A model generated the notes under the pieces. That model ran no database searches. It worked only from the letters and a program-made list of their open reading frames with translations, and was not told the origin of the DNA. From the NCBI RefSeq assembly GCF_900115865.1, contig NZ_FOXY01000016.1:1-64000 (forward strand): a stretch of 64,000 nt of DNA. Reading direction: 5' to 3'. Below, in pieces: positions 17,020-25,250 of this stretch. The stretch is from Donghicola eburneus. GTDB taxonomy: Bacteria; Pseudomonadota; Alphaproteobacteria; Rhodobacterales; Rhodobacteraceae. Each line of letters opens with the position of its first letter. The first letter of the stretch is position 1. The translations under genes and the position numbers were made by a program.

Positions 17020-18780
17020 ATGTCGTTCCAGCACAACTTTGCGATGACCTTCGATCCCGATGCGCAGCCCATCGAAGCGGATAGCTTTGGTGCGCGCTAT
17101 GTCTCTCTTCGGGGCTTTGACAGATTCATGGAGCAGATCGGCCAGACCGATATCGGCATGGTGGTTTGGCCCGGCGGCTCCTTGGCCGAGAATGACGACG
17201 ACCGCTACGGCATTGAATTCCAAGACCTCTATAGCGGGGACTATGACCGTCCGGGTCTAAGCGATTTGATGGACGTTGCGCGGGATGAACATCTCTCGCT
17301 CTCTATCGTCTTGCCGACAGCCCGCTATGAATATGATCTAGAGGGGCTTCGGGCCGATGCATCAGGCTTCTTCAGCGATCTCTTCAGCGGCAAATTCGGG
17401 GACTTGCCGGACAAACTGGTGCTTGAGTTTGGAAATGAATTCTACAGCCATTTCGATGGTGCGACCGAGGCAGAGCAAGCCAGCCATTATGCCGATGTCG
17501 TCAACACCTATGCCGAGGTTCTCCATGACCTCGAGGACAGCTACGACATTCATCCCGACAACATAGAATACAGCATTCAGTTGGGCCGGACCGAGGACGG
17601 CAACGTTAGCTTGATCGAACACATGAGTGACGATGCGATTACCCTGCCGGATATGTTGTCGGTCCATCGGTTCACGTGCTCACCCGCCGCGGCAGATCGG
17701 GGCATCGATATCGTAGGGATCGCCAAAGACCTGTGGGCGGACAGTGCCGAAGACCTGGGGGGTAAGGCACCCGGCCTATACCTGTCGGCCTACAATGCAG
17801 CGTCCCTATCGCGCATCGAAGCTGCAGAAGATTTCTTGTCCGACCCCGAAAATGCGGGCCTAACGCTCGAGGATTTGGACCTTGAGGGCCGGAGCCACCA
17901 GGCGTTCGAACAGCACTATCAGAACATGCTGGCGATCCGACCCTTGGGGATGCAGCACGCAGAAACGATCCTTCAGACATTTGCAGATTACCATGCCATC
18001 GGCGCCGAAGCTGCTGGCGTCTATGGTTGGGACCTGACGCATACAGCGGCGTCTAGCTACACCGAGGTAGACGGCACGTCACATCTGTTTGTCGGCGGGC
18101 AAGTCCAGGACATGATGGCCGAGAGCTTGGCGGGCACGCGGGTCCTGAACTGGCATGACGCCAATGATCACACCGACCGCGAGGCTGGAACGGCCTATGC
18201 CTTTGACAGCGAAGACAAGCTTGTCCTGTTTCTTGGCGGGCCAAAAACACTTCAGGACGACATGACGGTCAGCATTGACCTACGCACAATCGGTTCCGTT
18301 CAAAGTGTGTGGGCTGAAGGTCTACGCGCCGAAGTGCCAGAGGATTGGCAGGCGATGTACGGCATTCCTGATGTTGAAGGAGTGGATCAAACCCCCGAAA
18401 GCCTGAGCTACGCCGAAGGCATCCGCGAAACGGTTGATCTGACTCAAGCCGGAAACATGCTGACCATGTCGTTTAGCCATCCAGACGAGATTATCCGATT
18501 GGTCTTTGCCCGCACAGAAACTGGTGCAAGCGACATTGCGGAATGGTCAAACAGCGATCCTCTTGAGATCGACGAAGAAGCGTACGACGAACTACAGGCA
18601 GCAGATGTTAATGCGGTCATTGATGCCAGCTGGCTACTCACACACGAAGACCTGCCCGACGTTCAATTCGAGGCGGAAACGGATAACAGCGACGGAGATG
18701 CCGACGACGACAGCGAAGGCGATTTCGGTGCTCTGCTCGGTGTGATGTTGTTGGGGCTTCTGGCGCTTGGTGCCAACTGA
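17020..18780 (+). CDS. glycoside-hydrolase-like protein with acidic C-terminus and hydrophobic tail
   Basis: About 586 residues starting MSFQHNFAMTFDPDAQPIEA. LVLEFGNEFYSHF (~residue 140) has the Asn-Glu pair and strand context of the acid/base glutamate of clan GH-A (TIM-barrel) glycosidases. A later part (KLVLFLGGPKTLQDDMTVSI) resembles the beta-sandwich that follows the barrel in arabinofuranosidase-like enzymes. The protein ends in a highly acidic run (DNSDGDADDDSEGDF) and then a hydrophobic segment (GALLGVMLLGLLALGAN), like a sorting or membrane tail but without a basic stop. No N-terminal signal peptide is visible. The start is uncertain: 17020 lacks a strong ribosome site and 16921 is possible. 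An exported polysaccharide-active enzyme is inferred, not shown. Confidence 0.6.
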   Translation: MSFQHNFAMTFDPDAQPIEADSFGARYVSLRGFDRFMEQIGQTDIGMVVWPGGSLAENDDDRYGIEFQDLYSGDYDRPGLSDLMDVARDEHLSLSIVLPTARYEYDLEGLRADASGFFSDLFSGKFGDLPDKLVLEFGNEFYSHFDGATEAEQASHYADVVNTYAEVLHDLEDSYDIHPDNIEYSIQLGRTEDGNVSLIEHMSDDAITLPDMLSVHRFTCSPAAADRGIDIVGIAKDLWADSAEDLGGKAPGLYLSAYNAASLSRIEAAEDFLSDPENAGLTLEDLDLEGRSHQAFEQHYQNMLAIRPLGMQHAETILQTFADYHAIGAEAAGVYGWDLTHTAASSYTEVDGTSHLFVGGQVQDMMAESLAGTRVLNWHDANDHTDREAGTAYAFDSEDKLVLFLGGPKTLQDDMTVSIDLRTIGSVQSVWAEGLRAEVPEDWQAMYGIPDVEGVDQTPESLSYAEGIRETVDLTQAGNMLTMSFSHPDEIIRLVFARTETGASDIAEWSNSDPLEIDEEAYDELQAADVNAVIDASWLLTHEDLPDVQFEAETDNSDGDADDDSEGDFGALLGVMLLGLLALGAN

Positions 18781-18844
18781 TCGAAGCGGACAATGTCGCT
18801 TCGAGAAAGCAGCAAGATCTTCTATTCGACAATACAAATCTTGG

Positions 18845-18932
18845 GAAAAGAAAAGGGCGACACACTAGGGAGGAGATGTGTGTCGCCCGAATTTCCAAGA
18901 TGATGTCAGGGAGGAGGAGAGACATCATCTAC
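18845..18932 (-). ncRNA. cuckoo/CcsR-like small RNA: two hairpins with anti-Shine-Dalgarno loops
   Basis: Read on the minus strand, a first stem AGATGATGTC/GACATCATCT (18930–18921 with 18907–18898, ten perfect pairs) presents the loop TCTCCTCCTCCCT. A second stem GGGCGACACAC/GTGTGTCGCCC (18888–18878 with 18865–18855, eleven perfect pairs) presents ATCTCCTCCCTA and is followed by TTTTCTTTTCCC. Two consecutive hairpins each exposing CUCCUCCC define the 'cuckoo' RNAs of Rhodobacter (CcsR), stress-induced sRNAs. A sigma-70-like promoter lies upstream: TTGTGG (18967–18962), 17 bases, TATGTA (18944–18939). In Rhodobacter sphaeroides the CcsR copies follow a DUF1127 gene; none is seen here. The same DNA could terminate the plus-strand gene ending at 18780, but the matching loops argue for the RNA. 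Confidence 0.75.
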
Positions 18933-18938
18933 ACTTCA

Positions 18939-18967
18939 TACATAGCCAAGATCGAATGCTGCCACAA
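18939..18967 (-). promoter_or_regulatory. candidate promoter of the cuckoo-like sRNA
   Basis: TTGTGG and TATGTA hexamers, minus strand, spaced by 17 bases, place the transcription start a few bases before the first hairpin. A CTTGG lies within the spacer, so alternative (RpoH-type) recognition is not excluded. Confidence 0.45.
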
Positions 18968-19264
18968 AAGCCAATTCTGCAATGCCGCAATGCGATCGGG
19001 GCATAGCTCTTCCAAATGCGTTGAGGAGCAGTTCAAAGCTGGGGTCCCCTGTAACTGGAAAGTTCAGCAGCGCTCTTGTCAGCCGGCATAACCGAAAACG
19101 TTCTTGCTCTGCGTTGGATGCGCCTCTGCCCTGGCGAGTGCGTCGCGGCCGACAGAGTTATACCGAGGAATATGCCGCATGCATTTGAATAGGGAAAATT
19201 ATAAAAAACAAAATATTAAGGCATTCACCTCAGAAATCGAATGAAGTGCGAACCGGAAGAAGCG

Positions 19265-19507
19265 TCAGTATCTGTCCGACGTGTAGGGTTCGATGTTGAA
19301 GCTGATCTCATCTCCGTCGGCGAGATGCACTTCCAAAGTCAGCTCGCTACGTTCAATTTCGTCGACATCCATCTGACGATAAACACTTTCAAGGCGATCC
19401 AATTCCTCGACTGCTTTGAAGCGGTGAACAAATACAAAATTGACGGTTGGAAAGCTGTCTAGATGCTGCTCCAGCAAAATGAAGCGCGTCTTCTGTTTGG
19501 GGGGCAC
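19265..19507 (-). CDS. small conserved-looking protein of unknown function
   Basis: An 80-residue acidic protein (start MPPKQKTRFILLEQHLDSFP; end EISFNIEPYTSDRY). GTG at 19507 is preceded by a perfect AAGGAGGAAAC ribosome site, the main reason for calling it. No signal peptide, membrane segment or known motif. The C-terminal half (SELTLEVHLADGDEISFNIE) is predicted beta-rich. It lies upstream of, and on the same strand as, the sRNA, 300 bases away, so co-transcription is possible but not shown. Confidence 0.6.
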   Translation of the reverse strand: MPPKQKTRFILLEQHLDSFPTVNFVFVHRFKAVEELDRLESVYRQMDVDEIERSELTLEVHLADGDEISFNIEPYTSDRY

Positions 19508-19794
19508 GTTTCCTCCTTGTGTAAATTTTCAGGCCGAGAATGACAGAAAGATCCCGCAGGACCGATGACTCTGTCATTTCAGTTCGTGCTCATGTTTGTC
19601 ATCAGCGCCTTTATTAACGCGCAGAGCGGGCACCGAAATCAGGGAGCTGTCACGCGTAACGCAATCATCGCGTGTGCGTCAAGATCTGGGTGCATCCAGC
19701 AACTACAGCTTCCCCGACGTTAAATCTCTGTGTTCTGACCGACGTTCGCCTCGGCAAAGGGCGGCAACCGAGAACATTTAACAATTGCTCGGTC

Positions 19795-20550
19795 TCATCC
19801 CGCTCGCTGCATAAAAAAGACAGCTGCCATGAAGAAACCAATCGCGATGATAAATCCCCGTAAGAGCGCTGTATTCTTGATACGGCGTGCGAAAGTCGCG
19901 CCGACATAGCCTCCGATCGCGCAGGATACGCCTACAATCGCGAGGGAATTCCAATCAATCAGTCCTGCGGCAGTATATGTTGCGACTGAAACGACCGAGA
20001 GCACGAACGACATCAGGTTCTTTAGCCCGTTCATGTGATGCAAGTTGGTCATGCCAATTAACCCAAAGGCTGCGAGCAGCATGATGCCTAGCCCCCCGTT
20101 GAAGTAGCCGCCATAGACCGACACCCCGAACACAATCGTCAGGGCTGTGGGAAGAGAAGCCTGCCTGCCCTTTTGCGTGAGATACCGCAAAATCCTTGGA
20201 CCAACGGCAAAGGCGACGGTGGCAATCAAAAGCAACCACGGCACAACACCTGAAAATAGGTCTTCGGACGTCACCAGAAGCAGTCCCGCCCCAAGCAGTC
20301 CACCCACCACAGCCACAGCAATCAACTGCATCAAGGAGGGATTGCTGTCGCCCGCGATGTCAGCGCGGTAGGCCCAAGCGCTACTGGCATAGCCGGGCAA
20401 AGCGGCAAATGTCGCCGTTGCATTCGCTACGATTGGCGGCACACCTGCCCACACGAGTGCCGGGAAAGACAGAAACGTCCCGCCCCCTGCGATTGCGTTC
20501 AGCATTCCGGCTCCCAAACCTGCAACGGCCAGTACGACATATGTCAGCAT
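19795..20550 (-). CDS. TSUP-family permease (TauE/SafE sulfite/organosulfonate exporter type)
   Basis: A 251-residue inner-membrane protein with about eight hydrophobic segments. It begins MLTYVVLAVAGLGAGMLNAI, and the GAGMLNAIAGGGTFLSFPAL motif plus the internal repeat YGGYFNGGLGIMLLAAFG are diagnostic of the TSUP (TauE/SafE, formerly DUF81) family. These export sulfite, sulfoacetate or related anions. ATG 20550 has AAGGAA upstream; the longer open frame above it lies in the divergent promoter. It is divergent from an FCD-type GntR regulator, which very likely controls it. The substrate is not determinable. Confidence 0.9.
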   Translation of the reverse strand: MLTYVVLAVAGLGAGMLNAIAGGGTFLSFPALVWAGVPPIVANATATFAALPGYASSAWAYRADIAGDSNPSLMQLIAVAVVGGLLGAGLLLVTSEDLFSGVVPWLLLIATVAFAVGPRILRYLTQKGRQASLPTALTIVFGVSVYGGYFNGGLGIMLLAAFGLIGMTNLHHMNGLKNLMSFVLSVVSVATYTAAGLIDWNSLAIVGVSCAIGGYVGATFARRIKNTALLRGFIIAIGFFMAAVFFMQRAG

Positions 20551-20591
20551 GATTGTATTCCTTTGAACTGAACGGTCAGTTGCACATCTGC

Positions 20592-20613
20592 AGATTGGTC
20601 TGCAAATTGGTCT
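20592..20613. promoter_or_regulatory. direct repeat ATTGGTCTG, candidate operator
   Basis: ATTGGTCTG occurs at about 20593 and again 12 bases later at about 20605, immediately upstream of the gntR start and within the divergent promoter region of the permease. TTGGTCTG-type words fit FadR/FCD GntR operator half-sites. Autoregulation plus control of the permease is inferred. Confidence 0.45.
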
Positions 20614-20627
20614 GGACGGAGGATCAA

Positions 20628-21320
20628 ATGGCAGCGCGCTTACAACAAATCGAAGAGGCTCTGACGCGATATCTTGCCAAGGCGGGGTTGCAACCTGGGG
20701 ACAAGCTGCCGCCCGAGCGCGAGTTGTCTCGGGTTTTGGGCTGCAGCCGCGAAACCTTGCGGCGCGCGCTGGCAGCACTGGAAATACGCGGAGAGCTGTG
20801 GCGGCATGTGGGCCAAGGCACTTTTCTAGGCGTGCGCCCGCCGGGGCATCCCGTGCGCGAGGCGATCCTTGTCCAAGGGGCATCGCCGATGCAACTGATG
20901 CAGGCACGGCTGACCATCGAGCCATCGGTCGCGTCCGAGGCCGCTACTTTGGCGTCAGCCACGCAAGTTGCTTGGCTCAAGGACGTCATCGCCCGCGGAC
21001 GTGCGGCAACCACGAGATCTGAATGCGAACAGCTGGATGCCGCCTTCCATCGCGGGATTGCCGAGGTCACAGGCAACCCGATCCTCCTGGGATTGCTTGA
21101 TTATCTGGCGGACGTGCGCCGCCATGCTGCTTGGCAAAGGGAATGGGAGCAGACCTACCGCCGCCTTGGGGTTTCGACCTTTACCTCGCTTCATTGCGAG
21201 CAACACGCCCGGGTTGTCGATTGTATTGCTCGTCGGGCAGGGGACGAGGCAGCTATAGCCATGCGCCTGCATCTAGAAACGATTTTTGATGCGATGCGGG
21301 GAGCTTCATTCCTCTCGTGA
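20628..21320 (+). CDS. FCD-type GntR family transcriptional regulator
   Basis: A 230-residue regulator. The N-terminal winged HTH (residues ~1–75) has GDKLPPERELSRVLGCSRET and LRRALAALEIRGELWRHVGQGTF, typical of GntR. An all-helical FCD effector domain follows, with potential metal-binding residues in LDAAFHRGIAEVTGNPILLG and HCEQHARVVDCI (the D-H…H…H pattern of FadR-like proteins). ATG 20628 is preceded by GGAGG at good spacing. It is divergently transcribed from the TSUP permease, so it probably senses the exported compound or a precursor. Confidence 0.92.
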   Translation: MAARLQQIEEALTRYLAKAGLQPGDKLPPERELSRVLGCSRETLRRALAALEIRGELWRHVGQGTFLGVRPPGHPVREAILVQGASPMQLMQARLTIEPSVASEAATLASATQVAWLKDVIARGRAATTRSECEQLDAAFHRGIAEVTGNPILLGLLDYLADVRRHAAWQREWEQTYRRLGVSTFTSLHCEQHARVVDCIARRAGDEAAIAMRLHLETIFDAMRGASFLS

Positions 21321-23244
21321 ATTCCATTTAAGAACCTAGCTCTGAGCTTTATTGTGACGCATTGAGGCTTTGCGCAAAGTGCACGATAAAAGCAAAGAGA
21401 CCTGCACCCCAGATCTCAATTGACCCACATAGTACTGACTTGTCTGGTACTGTTCTTGCGAATTTTGGGGCCACCCGAGGCTAGAGTGTCGGACTTTGGA
21501 TCACGATGACGGACTGGTTGCATCATTGGGTAAGAGCAGGGCGCTCATTTTCTTGTACCCAATAGTACTGTGCGATCTGTTGTCGTTATGAGATTGAACG
21601 CCAGAATATCCACTTAACCGACCCTCACCTGCGAGGCCCTTAGATTAGTGTGGTTTAAGCCATTCAGACCCTAGGTTACTGATCAAGGTGAAGAGCAAAG
21701 AGAAAACTGTTCGGAGAACAGTTTCGGCGACGTAAGATGGCGCCATAATCGGTCAGCTTCCTTGGTCGCGAGAAGTCCAGCATGACACTGACTTGATGCG
21801 AAATCAGCAGATCTTTCTGCCTCGGGCATCCTGCCATGGGTCTTTCAAGCGCTCGCAGCAGCATGTCGCTGTGGCGCGGAAAATCCAGTTATCCCTAGTG
21901 TTCAGATTTCACCAGCCGCCTAAACCAGCGACTAAAATGGTCAAGGCAAAGCCGGCGCACCCGACGTTTCGCCATAGATTATCAATCGATTTATATACTT
22001 TTCTCATTTCTGCCCTACTGATACGCAAAAGCAGCAATACAGAAAAGCCGCTCACTGATTGTAAGGGTCGAAGTAAGCTTCGGCCCTTTATTTTTGAGCT
22101 GTTAGGGTGAGCTGCCTTTCGACCAACCTGCTGTTGCGATGTCTGAACTAGGTGAAGAGACGCGCATCGGATAGGCACAGAAGTTCTGGGTGCTCAAAAA
22201 GGCACGGCCACTAACAATCGTGCCGAGCTAGACGGGTAGGTGCAGTTGCGTTTCGCTAACTGTTCCAGCGGTATCGGCTATTGGACTTTCTAGCCTCATT
22301 TCGTACGTGCGTGGGCATGATGGAAGCCCGTTCGGGGCACTTCACACCAGTCGCTTCTGCCAGGAGAATAGACATAAACCTCGATTGATGTCGCCGCTCT
22401 ACGTCCGTCTCTATGTGAAAGCACAAGCACGATGACCGCGATGTGGCGGCACTTGCCAAAGCCCTAATGTGGCTGACGAATATCATCCGTTCCAGTCAAG
22501 TCAGATGGGGCTGCTCAAGCAGCTGAAAACTAAGATTTCAAGTAATTCAGCCTTCAACAAGCAGGACGCATAATACGCCTGACGGTAAATGTAGTGGCCT
22601 ATTCCTTTTCACCTCTACTCTAACTGATCATCGTAGCCTTGATGAGCACCTTTTGAGATATCGGTCGGTTATGTAGTGCTGCGCGCCTCGTACTAATATC
22701 GGTGTATATGAGCTGATTGTCGGATCGGCTCACGCGGTTTCTAGGGACAGCAGGCCGTCGCCCTAGACGCGCCCGGCATTGGCCTTGAATTCGATTGGGC
22801 GCGTTTGGCGGAATTTGAAAGTCGATGAATCAGCTAACACACTGGAATATCTACAGATAGCCTTTGCGTTAAATGTGCAAAAGATTGAATGGTAGCGTAT
22901 GATATTTTGGCCCATAGGACATGTGTTCTCGGCCGTCTTGCGTGTTTTCTCTGCGCCAAAGATCGGCCCGAAATCAGTTCAAGTTAAATAGGTGAGAAAA
23001 ATTTGGGTCGCTCCGTTTTTTGTATGCTGAAAGCTATTTTTGGACAAATAAACAACAGGTTAATGGTTCCTGGGAAATAGGTATGCCACTCCTTCTGAAC
23101 GTGCTAACCCAAGGTATGCTACAGAATAGAAAGATATATTTGTAAATTCGCAACATTGCGCGACGTTTGACTCCACAGCAGGAGGCAACGGAACCATCAC
23201 TTCGCCCCCGCTACGACTAGATGACACGCAAAAGGGGAAAGCTG
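21321..23244. other. 1.9-kb region without a convincing gene
   Basis: Short frames only. It contains GACCCACATAGTACTG (21422–21437) and a near copy TACCCAATAGTACTG (21556–21570), probably transposon-end relics, and an orphan terminator at 22063. The small minus frame 21676–21864 has no ribosome site or family. The part from 22.8 to 23.2 kb is AT-rich and presumably includes the promoter of the chemosensory operon. Confidence 0.5.
22063..22096 (+). terminator. strong intrinsic terminator without an assigned gene
   Basis: AAGGGTCGAAG (22063–22073), loop TAAG, CTTCGGCCCTT (22078–22088; one G·U pair), then TATTTTT. It is a textbook rho-independent terminator, with no called gene in the preceding 700 bases, so it may end a small RNA or be a gene relic. 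Confidence 0.75.
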
Positions 23245-25185
23245 ATGGCGCTGGTAAAATCGAAGTCCGCGACCGCATCGAACCGCTCTGGAAATTCTAA
23301 CGGGGCAGATGCCGCCTCGACATCGCGGGCCAAGGCCCCAGCAACAGGCGTTGATCAAAAGCGTCAACGGGCGCGCACTGTCGCGAAACGCAAGCAAACC
23401 GCAGATGCCATCGCCGCGGCCTGCGCAGAACTGAGTGCTGGCATCCAAGAGGCCAGCGCAGCGACCCAGCAGCTGTCCGGCGCGATGAAGCAAATTTCGA
23501 CCGGCGCGGTCGAGGCAGCCTCGGCGAGTGAAGAGAGCGCGGCGTCCATGACCCAAGTGAACCGCCGTGTCGCGTTGCAGGCCGAGACGGCCAAGAAGTC
23601 GCTTGAGGTCACGGAAAAGCTGCAGGCCTTGATCGCGGAAGCCGACACCGGCGTGAACAACCTGATCGGGAATGTGGACCAGAGCGCCAAGCGTCAGTTC
23701 GCCTCTGTCGAGTTGATGAAGGATCTGGAAAATCAGGCCCAGAACGTCATCGAAGCCGTCAACCAAGTCATCCGCATTGCAGATCAGACCAATCTGCTGG
23801 CCTTGAACGCAGCGATCGAGGCCGCCCGTGCTGGCAAGCACGGCAAGGGCTTTGCGGTCGTGGCGGACACCGTACGCAAACTGGCCGAAGCCTCTGAACG
23901 GAATGCCACGGACATCGATGGTCTGGTGCGCAACATTCAAGAAAAGGCGGGCGTCCTGTCCAATAACGTGGGCGACGCGGCCAGCACAGCAGCGGACGAG
24001 GTCGAGAAGTGCCGCACGGTCACCGACAATCTGGTGCAAATCCGCGACGACATGGAGGTCATCGCGCAGGGCGCTGACATTCTGTCGAAAAACGCGAACG
24101 AGATGGGCGCCGCCGCCGAGCAAGCGCTGAAAGGGGCAGAGCAGATCGCAGCCGCCGCCGAAGAGCAGTCCGCGGGTGCTGAGCAAGCTGCCAAAACCGT
24201 TGAAACCCAAAACCAAGCGCTGAGCGAAGCGGAACGCGCCGCGACAGAGCTGGTCGAGATCGCAGAAGAGCTGAGCACCGCAAGCGACATCGGTAAAGCC
24301 TCGGAAGAGATGGCCGCCGCATCCGAAGAACTGGCCGCCACCATCGAAGAGCTGAACCGCGCCAGCGACGAGATCAACACCGCGATTTCTGAAATTCTGG
24401 ACACCGCAACCCTGCAAGCCTCTGCCGTTGAAGAGGGGGTCGCGGGCATCACGCAGATCGAAACGAACTCCAAGGTCTCGAAGGAAAATGCGAGTGGTGC
24501 GCTTGAGAAGAGCAACTTGATCAGTGGCTTACTGATTGAGAACCGCACCGCGATCGAGAACATCATCTCGGGCGTTAGCGATGCCATGACCGCTGGCCAG
24601 CAATCTGTAGCCGAAATTCAGGAACTGGACGTTGTTAGCCGCCGTATCGACAAAATCGTCGATGCCATCGCAAACGTGGCCATCCAGACCAACATGCTGG
24701 CCGTGAATGGCGCCGTCGAAGCGGCCCGCGCGGGTGAATATGGCAAAGGCTTTGCTGTGGTATCCACGGACATCCAGAACCTGGCCGAAGACGCTCAGAA
24801 GAATGCTGACGACATCAAAGACATGGTCAAAGGCATTCAGGACCAGATCGCCATCGTGCGCACCGACCTGACCGAGACCGCTGAAAGCGCCCTGCTGGAA
24901 GTGGAGCGCGCCAAAACCACAACGACTTTGCTGGAAACTGTCGCCGCGGACATGAAAATCGTGCTGACCGGCAACCAGGACATCCTGAATTCCTCGGACG
25001 AAATCCTTGAGGCGGTTTCGACCGCCAAGCAAGGGATGGAGCAGATTGCCGCCGCCGCCGAAGAGGCGCAGACCGCCGCAAATCAGGCTTCGGTCGCAGC
25101 CACCGAGCAGAGCAAAGGCGCAGAGGAGCTGTCGATCGCCATCGACAACATCGCCGCAAGCGCTGACGAACTGCAGCTTGGCTAA
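23245..25185 (+). CDS. soluble chemoreceptor with two MCP signalling hairpins, no sensor or membrane domain
   Basis: A 646-residue, mostly coiled-coil protein. There is no transmembrane segment, HAMP, PAS or other ligand domain: after a ~45-residue Ser/Ala-rich start the helices begin. Two hairpin tips are seen, [20 protein letters not shown] (~residue 183) and [20 protein letters not shown] (~483), exactly 300 residues apart, so the signalling domain is duplicated in tandem. Candidate methylation helices include [16 protein letters not shown] and [16 protein letters not shown]. The tips bind CheA/CheW in classical receptors. ATG 23245 (with AGGGGA) is preferred to 23221. It is the first gene of the chemosensory operon and presumably takes its input from a partner protein. 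Confidence 0.92.
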   Translation: MALVKSKSATASNRSGNSNGADAASTSRAKAPATGVDQKRQRARTVAKRKQTADAIAAACAELSAGIQEASAATQQLSGAMKQISTGAVEAASASEESAASMTQVNRRVALQAETAKKSLEVTEKLQALIAEADTGVNNLIGNVDQSAKRQFASVELMKDLENQAQNVIEAVNQVIRIADQTNLLALNAAIEAARAGKHGKGFAVVADTVRKLAEASERNATDIDGLVRNIQEKAGVLSNNVGDAASTAADEVEKCRTVTDNLVQIRDDMEVIAQGADILSKNANEMGAAAEQALKGAEQIAAAAEEQSAGAEQAAKTVETQNQALSEAERAATELVEIAEELSTASDIGKASEEMAAASEELAATIEELNRASDEINTAISEILDTATLQASAVEEGVAGITQIETNSKVSKENASGALEKSNLISGLLIENRTAIENIISGVSDAMTAGQQSVAEIQELDVVSRRIDKIVDAIANVAIQTNMLAVNGAVEAARAGEYGKGFAVVSTDIQNLAEDAQKNADDIKDMVKGIQDQIAIVRTDLTETAESALLEVERAKTTTTLLETVAADMKIVLTGNQDILNSSDEILEAVSTAKQGMEQIAAAAEEAQTAANQASVAATEQSKGAEELSIAIDNIAASADELQLG

Positions 25186-25250
25186 GCATCTGACAGGGCA
25201 GGCGGCCACTTGGGCCGCTTGCTGGTTGGTTTCGATACCGGAGGCGCGAC

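Noticed and set aside
18855-18930. Simple double terminator for the plus-strand gene ending at 18780
   Set aside because: There is no plus-strand T-run after either stem, and both loops carry the same anti-Shine-Dalgarno word on the minus strand, which a terminator would not require.
23197-24417. 406-residue minus-strand frame across the receptor gene
   Set aside because: It is antisense to a clear MCP coding region, lacks a ribosome site, and its Gly/Leu/Arg-rich repetitive composition is a by-product of the GC-rich coiled-coil codons.
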